Shown here: in pieces, positions 1 through 6,375 of the stretch | How the letters are laid out: each line of letters begins with the position of its first letter | How positions within the stretch are numbered: position 1 is the stretch's first letter | Source: an uncultured Barnesiella sp. | GTDB taxonomy: Bacteria > Bacteroidota > Bacteroidia > Bacteroidales > Barnesiellaceae_A | Assembly (NCBI GenBank): GCA_904502265.1 | Contig: CAJGDT010000013.1 | Coordinates: 1 to 17,779, forward strand | Direction of reading: 5' to 3' | DNA: 17,779 bases | The notes under the pieces: generated by a model | Database searches by the model: none | Seen by the model: only the letters and a program-made list of their open reading frames with translations | Told to the model about the DNA's origin: nothing | Position numbers and translations under genes: made by a program

Positions 1-565
1 CGACATTATCTCGGCCTTTATCAAGAGCATACGTGGTAGTGACCCCGACGCTGCTATCTATTGGTTGGCACGCATGATCGAGGGCGGCGAAGACCCCGCC
101 TTCATTGCTCGTCGACTCGTTATCTCGGCTGCCGAGGATGTTGGTCTGGCCAATCCCAATGCACTACTGTTGGCCAATGCCTGCTTCGACACCCTGCAAA
201 AGGTGGGCTGGCCCGAAGGTCGCATCATCCTTGCCGAAACCACCGTATACCTTGCCACCAGCCTCAAGAGCAACTCCACCTACTTAGCCATAGACGAGGC
301 ACTGGCATACGTGCGCGAGACAGGCAACCTGCCCGTACCGCTACACCTGCGCAACGCCCCCACCAAGTTGATGAAGCAACTCGACTACGGCAAGGAGTAC
401 AAGTATGCCCACAACTACCCGGGGCACTTCGTCCGTCAGCAATACCTGCCCGACGAAGCCATGGGTCGACAATTCTGGCATCCGCAACAATCGCCCCCCG
501 AGCAACGCCTGCTCGACACCATGCGCCACTTCTGGGGCGAGAGATATGATAAAAAAGAAGATTGA
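1..565 (+). CDS. rarA: Replication-associated recombination protein RarA (MgsA), C-terminal part
   Basis: The open frame enters from the left edge (first full codon at base 2) and stops with TGA at 563-565, leaving about 187 residues of a protein that is usually about 420-450 long. The AAA+ ATPase half lies outside the window. What remains is the lid and tetramerisation region: it opens with DIISAFIKSIRGSDPDAA, continues with YWLARMIEGGEDP and AAEDVGLANP, and carries GWPEGRI and a YKYAHNYPGHFV stretch, all characteristic of RarA/MgsA/WRNIP1 proteins. The family acts at stalled replication forks, interacting with SSB and DNA ends. The reading frame is intact here. Other long frames in this GC-richer stretch are shadows. 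Identification rests on remembered family motifs and is strong. Confidence 0.95.
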   Translation, partial: DIISAFIKSIRGSDPDAAIYWLARMIEGGEDPAFIARRLVISAAEDVGLANPNALLLANACFDTLQKVGWPEGRIILAETTVYLATSLKSNSTYLAIDEALAYVRETGNLPVPLHLRNAPTKLMKQLDYGKEYKYAHNYPGHFVRQQYLPDEAMGRQFWHPQQSPPEQRLLDTMRHFWGERYDKKED

Positions 566-574
566 AGGAATTCT

Positions 575-628
575 GATATTTAAAATAGAGTCATTTGCAA
601 CAAGGCAAATGACTCTATTTTAAATATC
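575..628. terminator. Perfect 24-bp inverted repeat after rarA (likely intrinsic terminator)
   Basis: Bases 575-598 pair without mismatch with 605-628 around a six-base loop (AACAAG, 599-604). It begins ten bases after the rarA stop. The lower part of the stem is A/T only, so each arm supplies its own U-rich tract, and the element could stop transcription from either side. Confidence 0.85.
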
Positions 629-754
629 ACTCAGCAAATGTAAGGTGCACACCAACTGTGCCTATATTAACCTGATACTACTTTATAACTATCGAAGCCG
701 TATGTTACAGCCACTTCTCATTCGGCTGTAACTTTCAGTGATTCTATTGCCAAC
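629..754. other. Intergenic spacer between convergent rarA and LRR gene
   Basis: The spacer holds one further hairpin, GTTACAGCC at 704-712 with GGCTGTAAC at 724-732 and an 11-base loop. It lies 22 bases past the stop of the minus-strand LRR gene. No T-tract follows on the minus strand, so it may protect the 3' end rather than terminate. Nothing else was recognised. Confidence 0.4.
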
Positions 755-1672
755 TTATGGCGCAGTCACCTCAGGCACAAACTCTATAATATTAGTAAAC
801 TCACTCCAATAGTCGGCCGAGCGATAAGACTCGCCACATCCGGCAGGAACATATACAGGAGTGGATTTTTCAATATTATCAAATGTACTTGATTGAATCG
901 CAGGCGTAGTAGTAGCTTCTACACGTATTTCTTTCAAACTTTCGCAATAAGCAAAAGCTTCCTCACCTATCTCTGTGACACTATTAGGGAGGGTAATGGA
1001 TGTCAAAGCAGTGCATTTGTAGAAAGCTCTATATTCTATCTCTGAGACACTATTAGAGATAGTTATCTCTGTCAATCTGCGGCATTTCTCGAAAGCTCTC
1101 ATTTCTATCTTAGTGACAGTATTAGGGATAGTTACAGATGTAAGTCTGGTACAACCAGAGAAAGCAGTAACGCCTATGAAAGTGACACCATTTGGGATAG
1201 TAATAGAAGTAAGGCTTTGGCAACCTTTGAAAGCACCACCCATAAAAGTGACACTGTTAGGGATAGTTATCTCTGTCAACTTAGTGCAACCATCGAAAGC
1301 ACTATGACGTATCTCTGTAACACTATTGGGGATAGTAACCGAAGTCAATTCCATGCAACGCTCGAATGCACTATAATCAATCAAAGTGACACTATTAGGG
1401 ATAGTAACAGAAGTTAACTCAGTGCAAAAACGGAAAGCTTCATCCCCTATCGAGGTGACATTATAGGTTTTGCCAAAGCAAGCAACTGTTGCGGGTATTA
1501 CTATCGAGCCGGTGTATTCATAAAAACCTCCAAAAGTTACCTCGACCGTTTTGTTAATAGTATCTGTAATATTATAATAGATACCATCCGCTTTAAAGTC
1601 GTGGGCGTAGACTCCTACACTACACAAAAGGCAAACTATCGTAAGCAGTGATTTAAGAAAGGTAGTTTTCAT
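755..1672 (-). CDS. Secreted BspA-type leucine-rich repeat protein
   Basis: From the chosen start the protein is 305 residues. An upstream ATG at 1717 is in frame, but it would add 15 residues ahead of MKTTFLKSLLTIVCLLCSVG, a clean Sec signal peptide, so I start at 1672. After a short β-rich cap come about eight tandem LRR_5 (BspA/TpLRR) repeats, mature frame residues about 71-245, with the pattern LTSVTIPNSVTxIxxxAFxxC. Seven of the eight end in the usual F-x-x-C. The C-terminal cap (VYVPAGCGESY through YWSEF) matches the end of many Bacteroidales BspA proteins. I see no lipobox, no membrane anchor and no T9SS sorting domain, so export past the periplasm is not shown. Family members bind fibronectin, fibrinogen or other host or bacterial surfaces. 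The ligand here is unknown. It lies downstream of the C1 peptidase gene in the same direction but behind a hairpin. Confidence 0.88.
   Translation of the reverse strand: MKTTFLKSLLTIVCLLCSVGVYAHDFKADGIYYNITDTINKTVEVTFGGFYEYTGSIVIPATVACFGKTYNVTSIGDEAFRFCTELTSVTIPNSVTLIDYSAFERCMELTSVTIPNSVTEIRHSAFDGCTKLTEITIPNSVTFMGGAFKGCQSLTSITIPNGVTFIGVTAFSGCTRLTSVTIPNTVTKIEMRAFEKCRRLTEITISNSVSEIEYRAFYKCTALTSITLPNSVTEIGEEAFAYCESLKEIRVEATTTPAIQSSTFDNIEKSTPVYVPAGCGESYRSADYWSEFTNIIEFVPEVTAP
938..1462 (-). repeat. Tandem 69-bp repeats encoding 23-residue LRRs
   Basis: About eight coding repeats, each about 69 bp (23 residues), are visible in the DNA as recurring blocks like ACACTATTAGGGATAGT (on the plus strand). 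One unit (residues LTEITIPNSVTFMGGAFKGCQS) is 22 residues, so one codon is missing. The first unit is partial. The conserved bases sit over the TIPNSVT core, while solvent-facing codons differ, which fits duplication followed by divergence. Confidence 0.85.
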
Positions 1673-1683
1673 AAGAACATCTC

Positions 1684-1691
1684 TAAAGGTA
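1684..1691 (-). promoter_or_regulatory. Weak -7-like box for the LRR gene
   Basis: On the minus strand bases 1691-1684 read TACCTTTA, one base from TAnnTTTG, 11 bases ahead of the ATG at 1672. The nearest TTG is 23 bases upstream, longer than the usual 19-21, so this is only a candidate. Read-through from the C1 peptidase gene is the alternative. Confidence 0.3.
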
Positions 1692-1721
1692 AAGTATATA
1701 CGACTGAAATAAAACAATCAA

Positions 1722-1752
1722 CCGCCCTGAAAGCATTATACTATCAGGGCGG
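1722..1752 (-). terminator. Hairpin terminator after the C1 peptidase gene
   Basis: CCGCCCTGA at 1722-1730 pairs with TCAGGGCGG at 1744-1752 (9 bp, mostly G-C, 13-base loop). On the minus strand it is followed by TTGATTGTTTTATTTC, a U-rich but interrupted tract. It lies 26 bases past the peptidase stop. Confidence 0.7.
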
Positions 1753-1778
1753 GTGTTATGTTATGCAAGTGGTATCAA

Positions 1779-2981
1779 TTATTTAATACCCAATTTCTTA
1801 CGAAGTTTTTTGTCGATGGCGTTTTTATTTACTACAATGCTTATTGTTTTGTAACGGAAGTAGGGAACTGAAGCATAGTAGTAACCATCGTAACCATTGG
1901 CTGTGCTCCAAGAGTTTTTCACTTTGTAGTATTTGTTACCAATTTGGTCTACGGCCTTACCCATGAGCAACATACCATGATCGTCGGTTGTCTCGTAGTT
2001 ATCGTAAGCCTCTTGGCGCAACTCTTGAGTTACATTGAGTTCTTCACCGGGAGCATCGAGTTTGTAACGAGCATCTTCGCGCTCTTTATCGGTCATCTTC
2101 GACCAGTTGAGCCATTCGCCTTCGCTCATGTCATTCTCGTTCTTCTCGGCGGGACATACCATGAAACCTTGTTTGCGATTGAAGCCTTTCTCGCTAACGT
2201 CGGCAGCCCACAATACGCTGTAACCACCATCGATAGCCTCGTCAACAATTTGTTGCAACTCGTCGAGAGGTACGTTATATGACATACCGTGCAACCAGTT
2301 GTCGGGTACTTCTACAGCAAATTGAGTGTAGAAGGGATGGTGTGTGAATGATGAGATGCATACATAGTCTTCCATATCGAGACCAAGAGATTTCTCAAAT
2401 GAACGTGCATCGTATTTCTTACCATTGTATTTGAAGTTTTCGGGAACTTCACCCAAGTAAGCATCTACGATACCTTCGGCAGCCTTCATATAGGCTGTAG
2501 TGGGTCGCTTGCCCGATGCAATAGCCTCACCAAAGGTGCGCATTACAACATCAAACTCATTGTGATTGTGCTTGTCATAACCATATTCAAGACCACGATA
2601 TGCTTCTTCGGGAAGCAAACCATAGTTTTGGGCAACGTAGGGTACGTCTACTACACCGCCACCACCTGCCAATTCGCATGTAGCGTGATAACGAACATAA
2701 CGCTCTACCTTATCGAGGTAGCAATTGCGTACAATCCACATTTCAGAGAGGTCATACTCAGGTTTACCCATGCGTAACAACTCGTTTTCGAGCAATGCTA
2801 CACCGGCAAAACTCCAACATGTACCTGATTGAGCTTGGTTTTTGATGGGGGTTGTGGGCAATACTTTAGTGTCAGTAAACTGATAACCCGCAGGCTCTTC
2901 AACCTTTTTGGTTTCTTGGGCTGTCGCATTGAACAAAGGGAGCGACATTGAGAGGGCTAATACCCATGCGAAATTTTTCAT
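1779..2981 (-). CDS. Secreted C1 family (bleomycin hydrolase/PepC-like) cysteine peptidase
   Basis: The gene encodes 400 residues. Residues 1-21 form a Sec signal peptide ending ATA or TAQ, so unlike cytoplasmic PepC this enzyme is exported; no lipobox Cys follows. The papain-fold catalytic set is complete: oxyanion Gln in KNQAQSGTCWSF, nucleophile Cys55, His335 in DDHGMLLMG, and Asn356 in KNSWST. The large insertion between Cys and His and the KVKNSW motif resemble C1B aminopeptidase C/bleomycin hydrolase, here a little shorter than the usual 450 or so. The expected role is peptide trimming in the periplasm or outside, as an amino- or exopeptidase; substrate preference cannot be read from sequence. 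It is transcribed divergently from the T9SS Plug homologue with an overlapping promoter region, and no T9SS tail is present. The start is fixed by the signal peptide and a promoter about 65 bases upstream. Confidence 0.92.
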   Translation of the reverse strand: MKNFAWVLALSMSLPLFNATAQETKKVEEPAGYQFTDTKVLPTTPIKNQAQSGTCWSFAGVALLENELLRMGKPEYDLSEMWIVRNCYLDKVERYVRYHATCELAGGGGVVDVPYVAQNYGLLPEEAYRGLEYGYDKHNHNEFDVVMRTFGEAIASGKRPTTAYMKAAEGIVDAYLGEVPENFKYNGKKYDARSFEKSLGLDMEDYVCISSFTHHPFYTQFAVEVPDNWLHGMSYNVPLDELQQIVDEAIDGGYSVLWAADVSEKGFNRKQGFMVCPAEKNENDMSEGEWLNWSKMTDKEREDARYKLDAPGEELNVTQELRQEAYDNYETTDDHGMLLMGKAVDQIGNKYYKVKNSWSTANGYDGYYYASVPYFRYKTISIVVNKNAIDKKLRKKLGIK

Positions 2982-3045
2982 AAATGTAATTATATAGGTG
3001 ATTAAAATTAAACCATCTAGTGTAATTAAGGTCTATATTTGTGTG

Positions 3046-3077
3046 CAAAGATACGACATTTATTGCAAATAATGCAA
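3046..3077 (-). promoter_or_regulatory. Bacteroidetes-type promoter for the C1 peptidase gene
   Basis: On the minus strand a TTG (3077-3075) is followed after 21 bases by TATCTTTG (3053-3046), an exact match to the Bacteroidetes -33/-7 consensus. The start of transcription should fall near 3039, leaving a leader of about 58 bases before the ATG at 2981. Confidence 0.8.
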
Positions 3078-3094
3078 GTTTAATATTACCTTTG
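3063..3094 (+). promoter_or_regulatory. Bacteroidetes-type promoter for the T9SS Plug gene
   Basis: TTG at 3063-3065 and TACCTTTG at 3087-3094 are separated by 21 bases, an exact consensus match. Transcription should begin near 3100, only about 14 bases ahead of the ATG at 3114. Its core overlaps that of the divergent peptidase promoter by 15 bases (3063-3077). Confidence 0.8.
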
Positions 3095-3113
3095 AGGACT
3101 AATTTTAACCAAT

Positions 3114-4382
3114 ATGAAAAAATCACTCTATCGCATAGTTACTGCTGTAACACTGACACTTATCGTGTGCATCAATACTGTAGCACAAGGGCCTTACCGC
3201 ACACGCACATTTGGCTTTGATTGGCGCAATTTACAAGTGTTTGTCGAAGATAATCCCCTTGCTCCTCCCGTAATTACGATGGGCGAAGCTAATCGCATAA
3301 TCATATCGCTCGATTTACTGGCCGAGGATGTAACCTACCTCGACTACAAAATAGTTCATTGCGATGCCAACTGGATGCCTTCGCAACTATCGGACCTGGA
3401 GTACCTTGATGGTATGAACTATCAACATGCCGACGACTATGCTTACTCGACCAACACATTTGCTCACTACGTAAATTACCGTGTGTCACTTCCTAACGAA
3501 CAAGTACAGTTTACCAAATCAGGCAATTACGTTGTACTCTTTACGCCCGAAAACAGTGGTCAGATTGTAGCACAAGCCTGTTTTAGTGTAACCGAGCGTA
3601 AAGTTGAAATTGCAGCAAATGCCACCTCTCGTACAGACTTGGGATATAACGATATCTATCAACAGGTAGATTTTGTTATTGCACACCCCTACTTTCCTAT
3701 ACAGAGTCCATTTAACGACCTAAAAGTGGTCGTTTCACAAAATGGTCGTCACGACAACGAAGTGACAGTGTCACGTCCGCTACGAATCATGAGTAACGAA
3801 ATATATTTTGAACATAACCGTGATCTAATATTTGAAGCCGGTAACGAATATCGCCGCTTTGAAACTGTCTCGGTAACTTATCCCGGTATGAACGTTATAG
3901 GATATGAATACTATGAACCCTACTATCATGCACTGCTCAATACCGATTTTCCTCGATGTGATATGAGTTATATTTTCGACCAAACACAACATGGCCGTTA
4001 TGTCGTACACGAAAGCAATGCCGAGGATAGCAACCTCGAGGCCGATTATCTTGCCACACACTTTACACTGGCTACCGATAAGATACCGGGAGGCAACGTA
4101 TATATCGACGGAGAACTCACCCATCACATTTACAATGAGAACTCTATAATGACTTATAATGAGCAAACTCAGCAATACGAAAATGTTATGTTACTGAAGC
4201 AAGGCTCATACAACTACATGTACGTGTTTGTACCCAATGGCTCTAAGCGTGCTAATACCATATATACCGAGGGTAACTACTACCCTACCGTCAACGAGTA
4301 TCTTATAAAAGTTTATCACCGCCCGCCAGGCTCAAGATATGATCGCCTTATAGGCACTGCCGTATGTTACTCGGGTAAGTAA
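3114..4382 (+). CDS. Type IX secretion Plug-like protein (DUF5103 family)
   Basis: The protein has 422 residues: a signal peptide (MKKSLYRIVTAVTLTLIVC through VAQ, about 1-25), then an all-β body. Recognisable DUF5103 signatures are YKIVHCDANW with following PSQL and EYLDGM (about residues 79-102), YSTNTFAHYVNYRVSLPN, KSGNYVVLF, VTYPGMNVIGYEYYEPYYHA, and a C-terminal GNVYIDGELTHH plus LLKQGSYNYMYVF segment. In Flavobacterium johnsoniae the corresponding Plug protein seals the periplasmic side of the SprA translocon pore when it is not occupied by PorV-bound substrate. I infer the same role here: periplasmic, part of the outer-membrane T9SS export machine. That fits the three proteins with T9SS tails in this window. 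It is a single-gene unit ended by a strong terminator and divergent from the C1 peptidase. The family assignment is strong; the exact functional equivalence to Plug is inferred. Confidence 0.87.
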   Translation: MKKSLYRIVTAVTLTLIVCINTVAQGPYRTRTFGFDWRNLQVFVEDNPLAPPVITMGEANRIIISLDLLAEDVTYLDYKIVHCDANWMPSQLSDLEYLDGMNYQHADDYAYSTNTFAHYVNYRVSLPNEQVQFTKSGNYVVLFTPENSGQIVAQACFSVTERKVEIAANATSRTDLGYNDIYQQVDFVIAHPYFPIQSPFNDLKVVVSQNGRHDNEVTVSRPLRIMSNEIYFEHNRDLIFEAGNEYRRFETVSVTYPGMNVIGYEYYEPYYHALLNTDFPRCDMSYIFDQTQHGRYVVHESNAEDSNLEADYLATHFTLATDKIPGGNVYIDGELTHHIYNENSIMTYNEQTQQYENVMLLKQGSYNYMYVFVPNGSKRANTIYTEGNYYPTVNEYLIKVYHRPPGSRYDRLIGTAVCYSGK

Positions 4383-4393
4383 TATAGTTTATA

Positions 4394-4437
4394 ATGACAA
4401 CGCCCGCAATGCCGATAAGCATTGCGGGCGTTGTCAT
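4394..4437. terminator. Bidirectional 19-bp hairpin between Plug and S4-protein genes
   Basis: Bases 4394-4412 pair perfectly with 4419-4437 around the loop CGATAA, with a G-C-rich core (CGCCCGCAATGC). It sits between convergent genes, 11 bases past the Plug stop and 14 bases past the stop of the S4 gene, and probably serves both. The flanking U-tracts are weak on each side. Confidence 0.85.
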
Positions 4438-4451
4438 ATTCTTACAGTTTA

Positions 4452-4892
4452 CTAATCATCAAAGTCATCATCTTCAAAATCAAACTCAAAGTCGAAACCG
4501 TCACCACCCATATCCATTTCAGTAAATTCGCGTAAAGCTCGACCATCGCGCTTGGTGGGTCGCCCCAAACCTTTTTGGCGATCGACAAAGCCACTGATAC
4601 GTATCATGTCGAGCAACTCATACTGCTCGGGGGGTGTTATATTTTCCAGAAAATTAGGTACAAGTTTGGCACCCATACGATTTTCTGAAAGATCAAGTAC
4701 ACGAAATGAATAGGTAACAGGAGGCTTGCGTACATCTATTACATCGCCTACCTTAATCGTACGTGAGGGCTTTACACTCACACCGGCTATTGATATACGA
4801 CCTTTCTTGCATGCCTCGGTAGCTATAGTGCGTGTCTTGAAGATGCGCACAGCCCACAGCCATTTATCTATACGAACTTCACTGAGTGCCAT
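4452..4892 (-). CDS. S4-domain RNA-binding protein, Hsp15 (HslR)-like
   Basis: This is a 146-residue cytoplasmic protein. Residues about 6-70 form an S4 RNA-binding domain (RIDKWLWAVRIFKTRTIA, ACKKGRISIAG, KPSRTIKVGDVIDV), the layout of heat-shock protein 15. Hsp15 binds 50S subunits carrying peptidyl-tRNA after abortive dissociation and helps recycle them. A GLGRPTKRDGRAL stretch follows, typical of the Bacteroidetes form, and the tail (about 125-146) is strongly acidic (FDFEFDFEDDDFDD). The start codon lies five bases after the pth stop, so it is the last gene of the rplY-pth operon. The partnership is meaningful: Pth releases stalled peptidyl-tRNA and Hsp15 rescues the 50S that holds it. 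Whether the acidic tail modulates binding is not known. Confidence 0.9.
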   Translation of the reverse strand: MALSEVRIDKWLWAVRIFKTRTIATEACKKGRISIAGVSVKPSRTIKVGDVIDVRKPPVTYSFRVLDLSENRMGAKLVPNFLENITPPEQYELLDMIRISGFVDRQKGLGRPTKRDGRALREFTEMDMGGDGFDFEFDFEDDDFDD

Positions 4893-4897
4893 AGGTA

Positions 4898-5461
4898 CTA
4901 TTTCTTATTGAACTGATTCATTGTGAGAGCAATGCCTGCCAAGCAGAAACTTTTGATTATATCGCAAGCAATATCTATTCGCTCAGGCAACTTTGCACGT
5001 TCTTCGGGGGGAAATTGCCCTAACACATAGTCGACTTGCGCACCACGAGGGAAATCACCACCTACACCAAATCGCAATCGAGCATAGTTTTCACCGCCTA
5101 CTACGCGAGCAACATCCTTCAGGCCATTGTGACCGGCATCGCTACCCTTGGGACGCAAACGTAGTGTACCAAAGGGCAATGCAATGTCATCGACAATGAT
5201 GAGCATATTCTCAACAGGAATCTTCTCTTGCTGCAACCAATAGCGCACAGCATTGCCACTGAGGTTCATATATGTCGAAGGCTTTAGTAGTACCAATGTA
5301 CGACCTTTAACTTTAACCTCAGCAACAGCACCATATCTGCGCTCGGTAAAAACAGTATTGGACGCCTTAGCAAAAGCGTCCAATACATTAAATCCTATGT
5401 TGTGCCGGGTATTCTCGTACTCATTTCCGATATTACCCAACCCTACTATCAGATATTTCAT
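4898..5461 (-). CDS. pth: Peptidyl-tRNA hydrolase
   Basis: The 187-residue protein has the normal length and the full active site of bacterial Pth: Asn10 (IVGLGNIG), catalytic His20 (YENTRHNIGF), Asn66/Asn70 region (KPSTYMNLSGNAV), Asp92 (IIVDDIALPFG) and Asn112 in GSDAGHNGLKD. It hydrolyses the ester bond of peptidyl-tRNAs that drop off the ribosome and recycles the tRNA; it is essential in most bacteria. It is the middle gene of a three-gene operon, 18 bases after rplY and five before the S4-protein gene. No anomaly was seen. Confidence 0.97.
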   Translation of the reverse strand: MKYLIVGLGNIGNEYENTRHNIGFNVLDAFAKASNTVFTERRYGAVAEVKVKGRTLVLLKPSTYMNLSGNAVRYWLQQEKIPVENMLIIVDDIALPFGTLRLRPKGSDAGHNGLKDVARVVGGENYARLRFGVGGDFPRGAQVDYVLGQFPPEERAKLPERIDIACDIIKSFCLAGIALTMNQFNKK

Positions 5462-5479
5462 TTATCTCGTTAAGCAGGA

Positions 5480-6136
5480 TTATTTCTTGTTAGCGGCAGC
5501 TGCAGCAGCACCACGAGCAGCACGAGTCAAGTTAACAGCACATACAACAGCGTTCTTAGCATTCATCAACTCAAGACCTTCGAAGCTGAGCTCGCCAACT
5601 TGGAGTGTTTTGCCAAGACCGAGGTTGTCGATATTGATAACCAAACGCTCAGGAATGTTGTTGTAGAGAGCTTTAACGCGGAGTTTCTTCATTGAGAGTT
5701 GCAACTTACCACCGGCTTTAACACCTTCTGCGTGACCTTCGAGCTTAACAGGAACCTCCATAGTGATGGCTTTGTCATCGTATACTTCGAGGAAGTCCAT
5801 GTGAAGGATAGTGTCTTTTACGGGGTGGAATTGAATGTCTTTCAACACAGCCTTAACTTTCTTGCCACCGATTGTGAGGTCAATAACGAAAATGTCGGGA
5901 GTGTAAACCAATTTGCGGATTGCTTCGGGAGAAACAGCAAAGTCAGTAACGATTACGCCACGACCATTCTCGATTTCTACCAACTTCTCACCATTAGCGA
6001 GAGCACCTTCGTAGGGAAGATTTACGATAGCACCACCATTCAATACTGCGGGGATGAAACCCTCTTTACGCAATTCGCGAGTAGCTTTCTTGCCAAGACC
6101 TTCGCGAACTTTTCCTTCAAGAACAAATGTTTTCAT
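5480..6136 (-). CDS. rplY: 50S ribosomal protein L25/general stress protein Ctc
   Basis: The protein is 218 residues, the long two-domain (TL5/CTC) form of L25. The N-terminal 90 or so residues are the 5S rRNA-binding domain (VREGLGKKATRELRKEGF, PAVLNGG, PDIFVIDLTIGGKK, KAVLKDIQFHPVKD, HMDFLEVYDDKAI). The rest is the C-terminal β domain (EVPVKLEGHAEGVKAGGKLQ, RVKALYNNIPERLVINID). It ends in an alanine-rich basic tail (ARGAAAAAANKK), common in Bacteroidetes L25. It binds 5S rRNA in the central protuberance of the large subunit. It leads the operon with pth and the S4 protein and has a consensus promoter upstream. Confidence 0.96.
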   Translation of the reverse strand: MKTFVLEGKVREGLGKKATRELRKEGFIPAVLNGGAIVNLPYEGALANGEKLVEIENGRGVIVTDFAVSPEAIRKLVYTPDIFVIDLTIGGKKVKAVLKDIQFHPVKDTILHMDFLEVYDDKAITMEVPVKLEGHAEGVKAGGKLQLSMKKLRVKALYNNIPERLVINIDNLGLGKTLQVGELSFEGLELMNAKNAVVCAVNLTRAARGAAAAAANKK

Positions 6137-6218
6137 TGTTTAAATTTTTGTGTTACTCAAAATTAAGTTTATTGTTGCTCCTTAATTTCCCATCACACGG
6201 TATTTTCAAAAAGCGGTG

Positions 6219-6249
6219 CAAAGATACAACAATTTATCGTAATACACAA
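6219..6249 (-). promoter_or_regulatory. Bacteroidetes-type promoter for rplY-pth-S4 operon
   Basis: On the minus strand TTG (6249-6247), 20 bases, then TATCTTTG (6226-6219) matches the consensus exactly. The start of transcription should lie near 6212, giving a 5' leader of about 75 bases. I saw no clear L25-binding or 5S-like fold in that leader. Confidence 0.82.
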
Positions 6250-6318
6250 TAGCGAAGAGGCTTTTTATTTAGACTTTCTACTACATATAATGGCGATAAT
6301 CAGGCTTAAATGATAAAA

Positions 6319-6353
6319 ATACGGACTGCCTTATAATCATAGGCAGTCCGTAT
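6319..6353 (-). terminator. Intrinsic terminator of the Omp28-like gene pair
   Basis: Bases 6319-6331 pair perfectly with 6341-6353 (13 bp, ATACGGACTGCCT) around a nine-base loop. On the minus strand the stem runs into TTTTATC, a short U-tract. It lies 22 bases past the stop of the gene ending at 6376. Confidence 0.85.
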
Positions 6354-6375
6354 CATTAATTTACACTTTATCTTA

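Noticed and set aside
61..549. Long plus-strand frame (162 residues) overlapping rarA
   Set aside because: It is a different frame of GC-richer rarA coding sequence; the rarA frame has clear family motifs.
704..732. Hairpin as an intrinsic terminator of the LRR gene
   Set aside because: On the minus strand no U-tract follows; it is kept only as a possible 3' stem in the spacer note.
938..1462. Regularly spaced repeats suggesting a CRISPR or satellite array
   Set aside because: The period is 69 bp in frame with 23-residue LRR units, and units differ at solvent positions; it is coding repeat DNA.
755..1672. T9SS sorting domain on the LRR protein
   Set aside because: The end (YWSEFTNIIEFVPEVTAP) is the ordinary BspA cap; no type A signature such as YPNP or G-x-Y strand with terminal K/R-V is present.
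5253..5666. Plus-strand frame crossing the pth-rplY junction
   Set aside because: Antisense shadow of two certain genes; composition is that of reverse-read coding sequence.
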